NCBI RefSeq assembly: GCF_028583425.1
Contig: NC_072801.1
Coordinates: 66,541,766 to 66,605,765 of the forward strand
DNA from: Eublepharis macularius
Lineage: Eukaryota; Chordata; Lepidosauria; Squamata; Eublepharidae
Length of the DNA: 64,000 bases
Reading direction: 5' to 3'
Shown: piece by piece, positions 1 to 11,385 of the stretch
Position numbering within the stretch: position 1 is the stretch's first letter
Layout: every line of letters starts with the position of its first letter
Position numbers and translations under genes: made by a program
Notes under the pieces: generated by a model
Seen by the model: the letters and a program-made list of their open reading frames with translations, nothing else
What the model was told of the DNA's origin: nothing
Database searches by the model: none

Positions 1-1139
1 TTCCCAGGTCGGAGTTGGAAACTCTAAGATACATGATTCAGCAGCTTTTCTGATGCGAATCTGGATTTTGTCAGGGCCTGAATAGGAGTCCCCATCATGT
101 CTTTCCTTAGAAATTAGCTGATGGAAGAGAGCTCTAAAGGGCACATGAACAGTAGATTCAGGCTGCATGATGCCTAATGGTGACTGCCCAGGACAGACTG
201 GGAAATTAAAATGGACCAGAAACAATCTGAGTGATCCTTGAGATGCTACAAACCAATCCTGCAGGGGCCACGCAGCTCAGACCTGGCCAGTGACACCAAA
301 GATAGATGTTCGCTCACACATGGCCTTTTTCTGTACCACTGGAGGCAATGTATGAGTGGACATCCATCATTGGGGCCCCTGGCAAGGTCAGAGCTGAATG
401 CACCCTCAAGCACTGGCAGAGCTTCTGGGCCCTGTTTCCTCCTAGCTACCCAGAGCCCTCCAGAGCAGTGGCCCACCGGGAACTTTCCACGTTCAGTGAC
501 CCCTGGGACTGCCTCTAGCCCCATTGCAATGGCTCTTCAGTACAGAACAGTATCTGAAGAAGGAGCTTTGGCTCTCGAAAGCTCCTACCCAGGAAGTCTC
601 AGTCTTTGAAGGTGCTACTGGGCCAGAATCTTGCTCTTCAACTGCAGACCAACAGGGTTACCCCCCTGAAACTATTCTACAAAGTCAACACTAGATGGCA
701 GCCGAGGACAAGGAATGGGACCTTGCAGAGCAGAGACTGGAGAGAACAAATTGGTTTTTGTTTTGGAAGACTGTTGTATGAAGAGATGCAAAGGCGGGTG
801 GAGCTTCCGGACCTTAAATAATACAGAAGAGGGCCTTTCAACAGATGCTGCTTGATTAGAAAAGCTGCACTGGCTGCATTTTTCCCTTCCTCCCCCAAGC
901 CTGAAAGGCCTCGGGTTGTGTTGTGCTCCGTCGCTTATGGTGTCCCAATAGAGGGGGAAAGACAAGAACAAAGAATACATGGATCTGTCAAGTCCAGTAT
1001 TGTCTACACTGCCTGGCAGGAGCTGTCCAGGAACTCAAGCAGAGGCCCTTCACGTTACGTCCTGCTTGACCCTCTTTTAAAACTGGAAGCCCCAGGGACC
1101 GAAGCGGGGCCCTTCTGCATGCAAAGCGGATGCCCTGCT
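1..1139. other. no gene recognised
   Basis: Open frames here are short and have no recognisable domain. Around 555-650 lies a fragment of a dispersed repeat (a 'tatctgaagaaggagctt...aaagctcc' motif) that recurs near 1277, 11003, 12353 and 25005. Nothing else could be assigned. Confidence 0.5.
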
Positions 1140-1505
1140 GCTGAGCCACAGCCCTTTCCCGACACATTCTTGCCTTCATTTATTTATATTCCGCTTTTCA
1201 CCCCAGTTGGGACTCAAAGCGGTTTAGAACATACACCCTCCTCCTCTCCTCCGTTCTCTCACAACAACTATCCTGTATCAAAGCTGTATCTGAAGAAACG
1301 AGCTGTGACTCACGAAAGCTCATACCCTACCACAAATTTTGTTAGTCTTGCTCTTTTCTACAACAACTATCCTGTGAGGTAGGCTAGGCTGAGAGAGGGT
1401 GACCATCCCAAGATCCCCCAGCAAGCTTCTAAGGTAGAAGTGGGGATTCGAACCAGGGTCTCCCAGGATCCTAGTCCAACACCATATCTACTATATCACA
1501 CCAGC
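1140..1505 (-). repeat. SINE/LINE 3'-tail type repeat, interrupted
   Basis: The stretch reads 'tttatttatattccgc' followed by a block with 'cctgtgaggtaggctaggctgagag' and 'ggggattcgaacc', the last being a B-box-like promoter motif in reverse orientation. Related minus-strand copies occur at 11186, 14384 and 21905. It is split by an 83-bp insertion. This is a tRNA-type SINE by motif; the family name is not certain. Confidence 0.6.
1277..1359. mobile_element. 83-bp retroposed insertion with 16-bp target duplication
   Basis: The 16-bp sequence acaacaactatcctgt occurs at 1261-1276 and again at 1360-1375, flanking an 83-bp insert that belongs to the dispersed 'gaaagctcataccc' repeat family. A perfect direct repeat of this length is what target-primed reverse transcription leaves. 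Confidence 0.7.
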
Positions 1506-2346
1506 TGACTTAAAGCAGTTTGGGAACTGCCCAGGGGGGAGAGTTAACCTCACCTTTTCCACCACAGCCCTGATACATACCAAAATGTCACAGTCGCCCC
1601 TGTCGCGTCTGTTTTGATGCTGAACATCATGTGTGAGAATGCCAGTTAGCAACATAAAGTACCCCTACAGCCCCACATCTGCCCTCTAAAGATGACCCAT
1701 CATTCCCGTTGGAGTCCAGACCGCATTTGGGGACCAGTCCAGTCTTGCACTGTGACAGAAGCGTGCCCTGACTTTGACGCCCCAAATCATCCCCCTGCCA
1801 ATTTTGACTTCGCCCCAAATAGCATCATCCACACAGCTATCCGCCTTAACACCAGCTTACCTCCATGTTCATCCAAGCAGAGGATACAGTTGCCTGCAGA
1901 GCCAAAAATCTTTCACATTTCCTTTCCTTTCCAGGACCCCTTATAAAGAGCCCAGCCAGGTGCTGCCAAGAGATTAGCACCGATCACATGGAAGGGGATA
2001 CAGAACTTGGAGACAATGGCTGAATCAGCAGGAAGGCGGGTTAGGATTAAGAAGAATAAAGGAAAGGAGAGTCAAGACACCTTTGACCTCACTGTTTGGG
2101 GTCTCTCTCTGTTAACCAGTAAACGCCACAGTATTCTTGGAGTTGCAGGTTTTGGATTTTTCTTCTGGGTGTGGGTGAATTCCTAAAACACTTAATTGGT
2201 TAAAATACTATGAATTGCCCTTTGTTTTTGAGTAAATGTTAAAAGCTGTGTCCGTGCCCGTCTAGGGTTGCGGAAGAGGAGAGCTCTAATCTCTTTTCAC
2301 TGCAATCCTATGGTGAGTGAAGCCAATTGAAATTAATGCACTTACG
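1506..2346. other. no gene recognised
   Basis: No domain-bearing frame, tRNA or recognised repeat was seen in this stretch. Confidence 0.4.
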
Positions 2347-2469
2347 GTGAAATCCTAAACAGAGTTACTCCAGTCTAAGCCCATTGAAATCAATGGGCTT
2401 AGACTGGCGTAACTCTGCTTAGGATTTCACTGTCAGACTGGAGCAACTCTCCATAGGATTGCACTGTTT
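2347..2469. mobile_element. palindromic MITE
   Basis: The arms 'gtgaaatcctaaacagagtt' and 'aactctgcttaggatttcac' are inverted copies around a centre reading 'cccattgaaatcaatggg'. A third, diverged arm ending 'aggattgcactg' follows directly. A related shorter palindrome lies at 33293. It has no coding capacity; the superfamily was not determined. Confidence 0.7.
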
Positions 2470-3857
2470 GACTAGGATACCGTGACTCTCTTTGTTTGCC
2501 AGTGGGGCAAATCTGTACCTAAAGAGCACTTTAATGCATCATGCAACTCACACTCAACGCAGCCATATTCCCCAGGGGAATTGATCTCTGTCGTCTGGGG
2601 AACAGCTGTCATTCTCTGACATCTCCAACCTGTGAAGTCTGGCAATCCTAGAAGCAGACAAGATAAAAAGCTGGCAGAATCCAACCTCCTCCATGTTCAT
2701 TTTAATGGGTTCATAAGCCCTGTTTGGTGTCAGATCTGTGGCTAAATAATAGTTGTATCCAGACTACCTTCTGCAATCAGACAAGAGTCCATTGTTTTCA
2801 AAAGATTTACTGAAAAAGGCAACCATTATAGTCCACTGGCCAAGATTCAATATCCTGGCTGGTACACGTGTATTGTTACGAATTATAGGCAAAGAACAAG
2901 GTACAGAGTATCAAACCCCAGCAGGCCCAACCTCCCCCCATAGTTCTCAAAACAATCCCCTTGAAGCTGAGAAAGTGAAAGTTTCCCAAGGCTGGAAAAG
3001 CTGTAGTCAAAACATTCCTCTTCTGTGAGATAGCTGCTAGGGAACGTCTTGGCACCTGTGAGTAAAGCACTCAGAACACTAAAAGAATTAAAATGGAGTC
3101 TCTTTGGTTATAACATAAAGGAAAGCATTCTGAACCTGACATTTGGCTCCATGTAGGATTGCACCACCTGGTCTGGTTTCTGTCCATGCCTACAGACAGA
3201 CATCGGCAAAACTCCTTGCAACATTCTAAGGCTTTGTACGTATGTTCAGGAACACTAAAAAACGTGGACTCTTAATCGCATGTACAAATCCGGCCCACAT
3301 ACATGCCCTCAGGGTCCCTGCAGATGTTTGGTTGTATGTCTGTCAATCTGGAGGTAGAGCCATTCAGCGCAATCTCGCTCCCTCTATGCTCATAGAAAGC
3401 TGGCATTTTGTGCGCATGAACAAGGCATTACTTAAGGACCTGTTGAGTAAACGAAGGGATCTCATCTTGAGCGAGGAGAATTTCGGAGCTTGGGATTTAT
3501 AGAAGGCTTTGTGTTGGTCTGCCAAAGAGAGAAGAATTGTGAATTCGCACGCTTAGGGTTGCCAGCTTTTAAAACTGGTCCTCTGGCTGCCTCTTTAATA
3601 TCCATTTCAAGCAAATAGTGGGTAATGTTATTTACTTCCATGCCATGAAAAGCTTCAAATGCCCCTGTCACCATATTAAATTTCTATTAAAGGGAAGAGG
3701 ACATTTTTTTTCCTGGCCAGATGGCAACCTGAAGAGCAAATGACACGGTCTTAAAAAGGTGCATAGAAAGAGATCAGTAGACACATCATTGTATATCAGT
3801 GTGTGATAATGCCCGTCTTCCCTGCTGTATTATTCCACCAGCACCTTTCCAATAAGA
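2470..3857. other. no gene recognised
   Basis: No supported gene or repeat was found. Frames here are under 92 codons and have no recognisable motif. Confidence 0.4.
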
Positions 3858-4142
3858 GCCCCGTGGCGCAGAGTGGTAAGCTGCAGTACTGCATTGCAAG
3901 CTCTGCACATGACCTGAGTTCAATCCTGGCAGAAGCCAAGTTCAGGTAGCCAGCTCAAGGTTGATTCAGCCTTCCATCCTTCCGAGGTCGGTAAAATGGG
4001 TACCCAGGATCCTGGGGGTAAAGTGTAGATGACTGGGGAAAGCAATGGCAAACTACCCCGTGAAAAATCTGCAAAGAAAACATTGTTGTGCAACGTCCCC
4101 CATGGGTCAGTAATGACTCGGTGCTTGCACCTTTACCTTTCC
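3858..4142 (+). mobile_element. tRNA-derived SINE with Bov-B-like tail (Sauria type)
   Basis: The head 'gagccccgtggcgcagagtgg' carries an A-box and 'cctgagttcaatcc' a B-box of a tRNA-type RNA polymerase III promoter. The body continues through 'gaggtcggtaaaatgggtac' and the 3' end reads 'catgggtcagtaatgactcgg...acctttaccttt'. This head, body and tail order matches SINEs that use Bov-B LINE machinery in lizards; the family assignment is from memory of that structure. Confidence 0.75.
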
Positions 4143-4856
4143 AATACGTTCATTAGCAAAATAAGCACTTGTTTAATCTATGCAAGCATTTTATCCCTTA
4201 ACCTTTCTATAGGCAAAATGTAATGTATGAAATAGCCTTTTAGGAGTGAGAAATGTGGAGAGGGGGGATTAGGAAGGATACCTTGATTCCCTTCTCACAA
4301 CTACAGCCTCTGGGATATCCAGAGTTAATTCCAAGGCAGTCACTGCAGCGACCCTTTTCAAACAATCTGGATATTTACTCATTACATATCAGTACTTTGA
4401 TTCTTTTCCTTTTGGCCAGAATGGAAAGTATACATTAGAATTTTTTTAATGAAGAAAAAAAGATGTATAAAAATGTATACACGTTGTGAAATCCTTTGGT
4501 CAAAGTAATCTACCAGTGGCTGTTTAAGGGGTGTGATGAAATCCTATGTGGCCTTGCTTGATGAACTAAACAGTACCTCCTGCCAATTCTATGATTCTTT
4601 TCTCTAGGACTAAACTCTGTGATTGTGGGTAGTGTGCCGCAACTCCACAGAAGAATACAGTGGATGGGTGGTACAACTTCACAGAGTACCCTATTTAGAA
4701 CCAAAATAAACAGGAACAATACATTTTTACTCTGGCAAAAACGTTTATGGATGCATCTGCTGCTTTAGTCCATAACATTTTACGCTAGCATAAAGGTGCC
4801 ACAATAAAGCTGTTTATTTTGGCTGCAACAGACTAATAACTATTCTTCTACAAAGA
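4143..4856. other. no gene recognised
   Basis: AT-rich sequence without a supported gene or repeat. Confidence 0.4.
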
Positions 4857-4935
4857 GTCAGTACGGTGTATTGGTTAGAGTGCCAGACTAGGGCCAGGAA
4901 GAGCTGATTTAAATCTCTACTCAGTGTCAAAGCTT
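4857..4935 (+). repeat. SINE head fragment
   Basis: 'cggtgtattggttagagtgcc' resembles the A-box head of the SINE seen complete at 39656. The segment 'actagggccaggaag...aaagcttataaa' is repeated at 5415 with few changes, so part of this region is duplicated around the microsatellite at 5238. Confidence 0.55.
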
Positions 4936-5237
4936 ATAAAGCCTGGATGGCTGCTTTGGGGGGGGGGGTGAATTTTCTGGCCTACATGGCAGTCTTTTTC
5001 TCTGACCCTGTCCCCACAGCAGCTGTTCCCCTCTCTGCTACCAGGGGCTTAAAAAAACAGCACTAGCTTATTGTTTTATTGATATACCTCTGTAACTATA
5101 TGTATAGCAGGTTCCCTAAACACCCAACTTTCTTTCTTTTTTTAAAAAAAAGTGTAAATCTCTAGCCCCTTCCTTTATGGAGATATAAGGGAAAAGGCAT
5201 CTCTCTGCAAGGAAAAAAGCTAGAGATATACTTTAAA

Positions 5238-5316
5238 GGAAGGAAGGAAGGAAGGAAGGAAGGAAGGAAGGAAGGAAGGAAGGAAGGAAGGAAGGAAGGA
5301 AGGAAGGAAGGAAGGG

Positions 5317-5403
<87 letters not shown>

Positions 5404-5404
5404 G
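5238..5404. repeat. composite tetranucleotide microsatellite
   Basis: Three pure blocks follow each other: about 19 units of GGAA, about 10 units of GACA and about 15 units of AAAG. Each block differs from the next by one base in the tetramer, consistent with stepwise mutation and expansion. Confidence 0.97.
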
Positions 5405-5600
5405 TGAGGGCCAGGACTAGGGCCAGGAAGACCTGATTTAAATCTCTACTCAATCTCAAAGCTTATAAAAAGACTTTGGGCAAATAAACCCCTTGGCCCA
5501 ACCTACCTCAGAGGGCTGTTGTGAGGATAAAAAATGGTGGAGGAGAGAAACAAGTATGCCACACTGAGTTCTTTAGGGGAAGGCTGTAATAAAAAGCTAA
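5405..5600 (+). repeat. SINE fragment
   Basis: It contains the duplicate of 'agggccaggaagacctgatttaaatctc' and the SINE body motif 'cctacctcagagggctgttgtgaggat'. It abuts the microsatellite. Confidence 0.55.
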
Positions 5601-5974
5601 TAGCTAGGACTCCTGATTTATCAAAGTAGAAAGTGCAGCAATGACTCTCATTCTTGACTTTATTGAGGGGATAAACTGAGCGTTTGATCCCAGATAGAGA
5701 CTTGAGATGAGAAAACGTTGTCTCTAAGGTCAGTTTCCATTCAGTTGGTCAATATTTGGCCACTGATAAGAGAACAGAAAGCAGGAACAATCTAGTACAG
5801 GCTGGACTGTCGGGTGAATCCTCGGTGATTGTTCTTCAGCCCTGTGACTCTGCTCTTCTCAACTGATCCTTGCCTAAGAGAGGGGGTTGGAGGAAGCCTG
5901 CCAGGCAAGGAGAGAAAACATTTTTTACCACATCCAAATCTATCCAAGTAAAGTGAATATTTGGCTTTGTAGCT

Positions 5975-6540
5975 TTGGAAGTGCTGCTGGACTCCGACCT
6001 CCTGTTGGATAAAGAAGTGGCAACAGTGGCCAGGGCACCTTTCACTCTGGGCGAGGAAGATCATGACGCTGTAGTGCACACCCTGGTAACATCTAGATTA
6101 GACTACTGCTATGGGTTCTGCACAGGGCTCCCCTTGAAGACTGTTTGGAAATACAGTTGGAACAGAATGGTGATTGGAGTGGGTTGCAGGGACCAATCCA
6201 AAGTGCTGGTATATTGACCTTTAAAGCCAGCATAACGTAAGGCTTGCTTGTGCCCTTATGAACCTACCTGACTACTCTGTTCATTTTTTCGGGTCCCTGC
6301 TTTGGGGCTGGATGGGTGGCAACTCAAGAATGGGCTTTCCTGGTCATGGTGCCAAAACTCTGGACCTCCCTCCCTAGGGAGATTCATCTGTGGTCCCATG
6401 ACGGGTGTCTTCTAATTGCTGACAGACTTTTTTGTGTTTTATTTGGAATTCCCTCACTAACTCTTCATAGCCTTCCTCTCTGAATGTGTCCTTATGTTTT
6501 TATAAGTTTTATTGAATTGTGTTAAATATAATATCTATAT
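5975..6540 (+). mobile_element. L2-like LINE fragment (reverse transcriptase C-terminus and 3' end)
   Basis: The frame at 5975-6217 reads LLDSDLLLDKEVA and then LVTSRLDYCYGF, the block that follows the RT fingers and palm in L2-type LINEs. Further weak similarity runs through 'ccaaaactctggacctccct' to about 6540. It is a 5'-truncated, decayed copy. Confidence 0.7.
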
Positions 6541-6755
6541 AGTTGCCAAACTTCCAAATGGGGCCTGGCAATCTCCAAGAATTACAACTGATCTACACAG
6601 TACAGAGATCAGTTCCCCTCGATAAAATGGCTGTTGTAGAGGTTGACCTCCATTATACTCCACTGAGATTCCTCCTCTCCTGAAAGCCCAGCCTCCTCAG
6701 TATTGTCTCCCCAGATATCCAGGAATTTCCCAACCTAGAGCTGGCAACCCCTAAG
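6541..6755. repeat. dispersed ~200-bp repeat ('gttgccaactcc' family)
   Basis: It starts 'gttgccaaacttccaaat', passes through 'caatctccaagaattacaactgatct', and ends 'cctagagctggcaacccct'. The ends are inverted relative to one another (GGTTGCCAACTCC and GGAGCTGGCAACC). Other copies are at 8246, 14629, 14876, 15751, 24549 and 29199. Confidence 0.75.
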
Positions 6756-7099
6756 GGGAAGTTTTCATGGGAAAGGTGGGTTTTGAGGGCCCTGAGCCTC
6801 CTCCACACATTCAAGGTTCATTTAAGGGGATAACTATAAAATCATTAATTTTGTCACGTAGGATAGACTGATCCACCACCCCATAGCACTATGTTCCTAA
6901 AGAGGGAGGTGGCACCATGAAAGAGTTCTGAACTTTTGAGAAGGCTTTTAGGCATAAAAGACAAAGTCTTATAAAAGAGACCTCTGGGCTCCAGAGATGG
7001 GGAAACAAAGCCGGGTATAATTGTACATGAGGTTGAACGATGACAGCATCTTCACCTCTTCCTCAAGTCTAAATTATTCAACAAGGAAAACTGATCTCA
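6756..7099. other. no gene recognised
   Basis: No supported gene or repeat was seen. Confidence 0.4.
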
Positions 7100-7217
7100 G
7101 GGCCAAGCTACAAGTGACGAATGACACTTGAACGGTAAGTGGATTGAGTGGAGCGCAAGTGAACAGGGAGAAATACACTTGCCATTCAAGTGTCATTCGT
7201 CACTTGTAGCATCACCC
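7100..7217. mobile_element. Harbinger-like MITE, copy 1
   Basis: The inverted termini are gggccaagctacaagtgacg and its complement (one end slightly decayed). The element is flanked by TCA on both sides (7097-7099 and 7218-7220). A 3-bp target duplication and GGGCC termini suggest the PIF/Harbinger superfamily; no transposase is present. Confidence 0.75.
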
Positions 7218-7321
7218 TCAGAACAGATTATGGATATTTTCATATTACCATGTTTTTTCCATTGGGGAATCAGCCATCCCAGTCCATGGAAGACCTCTGT
7301 GCCTGTGCTTAGTATCAACTC

Positions 7322-7465
7322 CGTATGTTATGTGCCATCAAGTCGCTTCTGACCTATGGCGGCCCTATGAACGAAAGACCTCCAAAATGTCCTATCATTA
7401 ACAGACTTGCTCAGATCCTGCAAACTGGAGGCTGTGGCTTCTTTCAACTGTATTAGGGCTTAATT
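7322..7465 (-). mobile_element. Bov-B/RTE LINE 3' end
   Basis: 'tgtgccatcaagtcgcttct...gcggccctatgaa' is the reverse complement of the Bov-B tail that also ends the plus-strand copy at 9871-10209. This is a truncated copy. Confidence 0.75.
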
Positions 7466-7567
7466 GGCAAATCATGCCCTGGTAAACGAGTGGATTTGTT
7501 AGCGAGATGCAAACTCACAGAATGAGAGGACTGAATTGGAGATGAATGTATATCCTGGTTAGTCTGA

Positions 7568-7801
7568 GGGCCAAGCTACAAATGACGAATGACACAGGTT
7601 GGACACTTGTCAGCTTCCCTCAAGTTTTGATGGGAAATGTGGGCATCCTGGTCTTGCAGCTTGGCTCTCCGACTGCTGTCCAATGGATTTTTCAACTGTC
7701 ACTTGTCCAACATTCTGCCAAACTGCCTACATTTCCCGCCAAAACTTGAGGGAAGCTGACAAGTGTCCAACCTGTGTCATTCATTACTTGTAGTTTGGCC
7801 C
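7568..7801. mobile_element. Harbinger-like MITE, copy 2 (longer variant)
   Basis: The ends gggccaagctacaaatgacg and 'ttacttgtagtttggccc' are inverted. The flanking trinucleotide TGA is duplicated (7565-7567 and 7802-7804). The inner part carries a second inverted pair ('ttggacacttgtcagcttcc'). Confidence 0.8.
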
Positions 7802-7974
7802 TGAGAAGAGTGGAAAGAAAGCTAATGGGAATGTGGGTCAAGAAACCAGAAACGGGACCTTGACCAAAGTGCTGGTGGGGAGGGGGCTGAATGTCATGTT
7901 GATTTAGAACTAAAAAAAAAAACACGCACACATGGAGTAATACCAAGTATCCATTCTGGTGTACATAATAAGAT

Positions 7975-7980
7975 TTTATT
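7975..7980 (-). terminator. candidate poly(A) signal of the RNase gene at 9410
   Basis: AATAAA on the minus strand. The same hexamer in matching context ('aataagattttattacataaagctgcaaagg') occurs at 19098-19103 in the duplicate gene's flank, suggesting a shared 3'-UTR end about 1.4 kb past the stop codon. Inference only; transcripts would decide. Confidence 0.4.
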
Positions 7981-8245
7981 ACATAAAGCTGCAAAGGAAG
8001 ACTGTTCAGGTGTCAGAATGACAGACAGATCATGAGGATCGACTACGTTTAGGGGTGGAATATTTAGTACATTAGTCAGTTAGTTTGATAGATTTAAGTT
8101 TTTCCAGGTGAACTGGGCAACAGATTTGCATTGTGTAAACATATTTATAGATGTTAATTATTTTTTAATTAATGACTTATAAAAACTACAGGAGGCAGTC
8201 ATCACATTAGAAGAAGCATTTTGCTTTCTCACAAATGCATGAGGT

Positions 8246-8460
8246 TGCCAATCTCCAGGTGAGAGATGGAGTTCTCCTGGAATTACAATTGACCTCCAGA
8301 CTTCAGAGACTAGTTCCCCTGGAGAAAATGGTAGATTTACCGAGGATGGATTCTATGGCATCACATCTCTGCTGAACTCCTTCCCCCACTCAAATCCTGA
8401 CCTCCCCAGACTCCACCCCCAAATCTCCAGGGATTTCTCAACCTGGAGCTAGCAACCCTA
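8246..8460. repeat. dispersed ~200-bp repeat ('gttgccaactcc' family)
   Basis: It begins 'ggttgccaatctccaggtga', passes 'ctggaattacaattgacctccag', and ends 'aacctggagctagcaacccta'. It lies in the putative 3' UTR of the RNase gene and is absent from the duplicate's flank, so it inserted after the duplication. Confidence 0.75.
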
Positions 8461-9409
8461 CAGTACGAATGCCTCTTTTAAAACACCTGAACACATCTTA
8501 TATGAAATTAATGATGATTTAATTAAGATGCAGAGTTATGCACATGCATTCATCATTTAAAAACTCATATGATTAGTCATCTGAAATTTCTTTAGTGGAG
8601 TAACACTCCTCATTTTATTATTTGGGACTTTCAGTGAAACAATGCAATTCGAATCACAGATGAATCCAAGGGGATGTGGTAGCAAAGCTATAAAACCCTG
8701 GGATTTAATCTCATCTACAACTTTCCCCTTTATCAGGGTTTAACAGAATGAGAAGAGGGATCCAGATGGGGCCTCTGCCCTGAGAAAAACCTTCTTCCCA
8801 TTCCCCCAATGTCCTTAAGTGAAAAATTCTGTCCCCGCTAGAAATTGGCCATACCACATCCTGCCACTAGGGGCAGTGTTCTGACATGGAAAAGGTGGCC
8901 ACTTATAAGAGGGTCTAGCATACCAACTCTACACGTTTATATCGGCTTTATATCTCTTTAACTGTAACTGTTTCTGCCAAAAAATGATGGGAAGTGTAGT
9001 TTGAAGAAGGTGCAAAGAATTTAAGGGCCTTAGTCCTCTTCCATCACAGAGCTACAGTTACCCCAGGGCGTAAGGAATGGCTGTTACTTATACCACTTTA
9101 AAGAATGTCTTGCGGTCAAAATTTTAGGGCAGTCTAGGATAAATAAAAGGAATAGGATGGGGTAATTATAATGCTTGATGCAAATTGTTAGTGCAAATCA
9201 TCAAAATACAAGCTTATCAAAGAAAAGAGGAGAGGGGCAGGCAGAAGAGGAGAAAATGTTAGATCTAGAGCGATAGCAAATCCCGAGATATAAAAATGTA
9301 CGAATGAGGTGGAATCTTTAATCTTTTCAGGGTATGCAATGGCTGCGTGTCACCTACAATTGGACTGCTGAGGTCAAAACCACGGAAGCTCTCTCCAATG
9401 CTCAGCGAC

Positions 9410-9850
9410 CTAAAGGGCTCTTTTGAAGTGTACTGGCAGACTGTTGAGGCAGGCCACTTGGACACGCTGGGAGCTGAGTATGCCTCTGTAGTTGCAGGGA
9501 GGCCTCTGGGAGCCCCCAGTGATGCGACAGGAAGTGATCTCAAAGTGGGCGTTGCTGTTGTAAAAATTGTCACTGGAGTAAGTCCCTCCGTGGGTGCAGA
9601 TGGCATCCACGTCCTCAGGGCTCCCATGAATGAAGGTGTTGGAGGGCTTGCAGGTGTCGGTGGACATGCCTCTTCTCTGCATCATGAGGTTGCAATAGCG
9701 CCGGGCATCCCACTCAGGGTTGGTCTTTGGGAAATCAACGTGCTGCCTCTGGAACTTCTGGTGACGGGTTTCCCTCTGGCTGGAAGATGGCAAGGGCCCC
9801 AGTAAGACCAACAGCAGTAGCAATATTGGGCAGACGGATGCTGGAGCCAT
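9410..9850 (-). CDS. secreted RNase A superfamily ribonuclease (angiogenin-like, three disulfides)
   Basis: The protein has 146 residues. A Leu-rich signal peptide (about 1-24, ending PLPSSS) precedes a mature N-terminal Gln. Family landmarks are in order: FQRQH with His37 (His12 of RNase A), CKPSNTF with Lys68 (Lys41), and PVHF with His141 (His119), so the catalytic triad is complete. Six cysteines (53, 67, 85, 108, 119, 134) fit pairs 26-84, 40-95 and 58-110; the 65-72 pair of mammalian RNase A is absent, as in angiogenins and many non-mammalian members. The start is the ATG in 'gacaccATGgc', a good Kozak context, nine bases after a splice acceptor ('cccctag'). An upstream non-coding exon is expected, as is usual in the family. 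It pairs with the gene at 20830: same strand, similar flanks, about 65% similar protein by eye. It should cleave RNA outside the cell or serve in defence or angiogenic signalling; which one cannot be told. Confidence 0.95.
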   Translation of the reverse strand: MAPASVCPILLLLLVLLGPLPSSSQRETRHQKFQRQHVDFPKTNPEWDARRYCNLMMQRRGMSTDTCKPSNTFIHGSPEDVDAICTHGGTYSSDNFYNSNAHFEITSCRITGGSQRPPCNYRGILSSQRVQVACLNSLPVHFKRAL

Positions 9851-9870
9851 GGTGTCCACCTAGGGGAGGG

Positions 9871-10209
9871 AGGAGTTAAAAAACTGTTTATAAAATACCT
9901 TGCCCATCCCAAAATATGTAAATGCAACATGTATAGTGCAAGGTGTATAATGACAAAAATGACAAACCTGACACTATCATGCTTTGGTGACATCATAAGA
10001 CAAGATTCTCTGGGAAAGTCAATAATGCTGGGAGAAGCAGAAGGCAGTAGGAAAATAAGAAGTCCTAAACCAAGATGGTTTAACTCAATAGAAGAAGCCA
10101 TGTCCTCCAGTTTGCAGGATCTGAGCAAGTCTGTTAATGATAGGATGTTTTGGAGGTCTCTCATTCATAGGGTCGCCATAGGTCGGAGGCGACTTGATGG
10201 CACATAACG
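9871..10209 (+). mobile_element. Bov-B/RTE LINE 3' end in an RNase intron
   Basis: The frame around 9929-10207 contains WRSLIHRVAIGRRRLDGT-like sequence, the C-terminus of Bov-B ORF2, and the DNA ends 'gggtcgccataggtcggagg' followed by the terminal 'cttgatggcac'. It lies just upstream of the 9850 start on the opposite strand, in what should be the gene's intron, and is missing from the duplicate at 21280-21633. Confidence 0.85.
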
Positions 10210-11002
10210 CACACAAGGTGTATAATAGGCTAGAAGTTGATGTTCCCTATTGCCTTCCAGTATCAATTGGCTGCACTGCTGAGATTAACAAACTGTTTGT
10301 GGAGAAGGAAACAGCGAGCATGAAAGGTTGACAAACAGTATAACCCCTGAGAGGGAAGCCGAAAGCCCCTTTAGCCGAGCAGAAAGACCAAATTATGAGC
10401 TGTTTCCAGGCAGGAGTGGCGGAAGATGTTTTGCAGAGTGACGCAGAACGTGGACGCCAACTGCAAAGAGGAGCTGTGAAGAAGGAAAGAAAGGCAAATG
10501 TATCACCCCTGGTATTCCCTTCTTAGCCCTGGTATACGGAGAGTGAATGATCCATATAGATTGGCATGGCTCATTTCGAGGGGGAACACGCAGGAACACA
10601 GTTCCAGCAGTGCCCCAAAGAGATCACATGTCAGGTGGCCCTGTATCTGTTCGGTCAGGAATTATATTTCACAGAGACCTGACTTTAGATAGACACGAGT
10701 TGTTTTCTCATCCTGTCAAAGCTAAGAGAGAGTTGCAGATCATTAGAATGAGCTATAATGCTCACATAACCAGGGTGGCCTGGGAGAGTGGTGGGGGAAG
10801 AGAAGACTGCAGGGGGAGATCCAGGAAGCAGAATGACAAGATGAGTGGAAGACGCAGGAGTTTGGGGAAAGAAGGGCTGGTGGAAGAAAAGGAGCATGGA
10901 GACAACAATGGGGGCTGAGGCATGCATGCTCTTTGCTCCCGCCAGACTGCTTTTCCCCCCTTCCTACTCTGTTGCCAGCATGATATCAGTTTATTTATTT
11001 AG
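10210..11002. other. duplicated 5' flank of the RNase gene
   Basis: Stretches such as 'tgagagggaagccgaaag', 'gagcagaaagaccaaatt' and 'cagagacctgactttagata' match 21480-21740 beside the duplicate gene. A first exon may lie near 10500-10680, but the donor equivalent to GTAAGG at 21633 reads GTGATA here, so this is unresolved. Confidence 0.5.
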
Positions 11003-11170
11003 AAGCAGACTAGTTAGCCATGTTAGTCTGTAGATGCAAAGAGTCCAGTAGCACCTTTAGGACTAGCCAACTTTATTGTAGCATAAGCTTTCGAGAGCTG
11101 TGGCTCTCAAAAGCTTATGCTACAATAAAGTTGGTTAGTCTTAAAGGTGCTACTGGACTCTTGACTATTT
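11003..11170. repeat. palindromic dispersed repeat
   Basis: 'gtccagtagcacctttagga' and 'cttaaaggtgctactggact' form inverted arms around 'agctttcgagagctgtggctctcaaaagct'. The family recurs at 12353 and as half copies near 555, 1277 and 25005. Confidence 0.75.
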
Positions 11171-11185
11171 TATTTAGAAGGTTTT

Positions 11186-11385
11186 TAACCCAAAATGTTC
11201 TGAGCAGAGTACCTGGCTCTCCTCTCCTCCCTTTAAACGTCACAGCAACCCTGCAGGGTAGGCCTGACTGAAGGAATGTGAGCAGCCCACGTTCGTGGTA
11301 GACTGGAGACTTGGCACTTGATCTCCCAAGATACTAGTCCAACATTCTAACCGTTACACCCTACTGACTTTCTGCCCACTGGCTC
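11186..11385 (-). repeat. SINE, reverse orientation
   Basis: Body motifs 'cacagcaaccctgcagggtagg' and 'cttgatctcccaagatactag' in the order seen in other reverse copies (14384, 21905). It is a decayed copy. Confidence 0.5.

Noticed and set aside
5238-5404. CRISPR-like regular array
   Set aside because: A pure tetranucleotide microsatellite without spacers, in a vertebrate genome.
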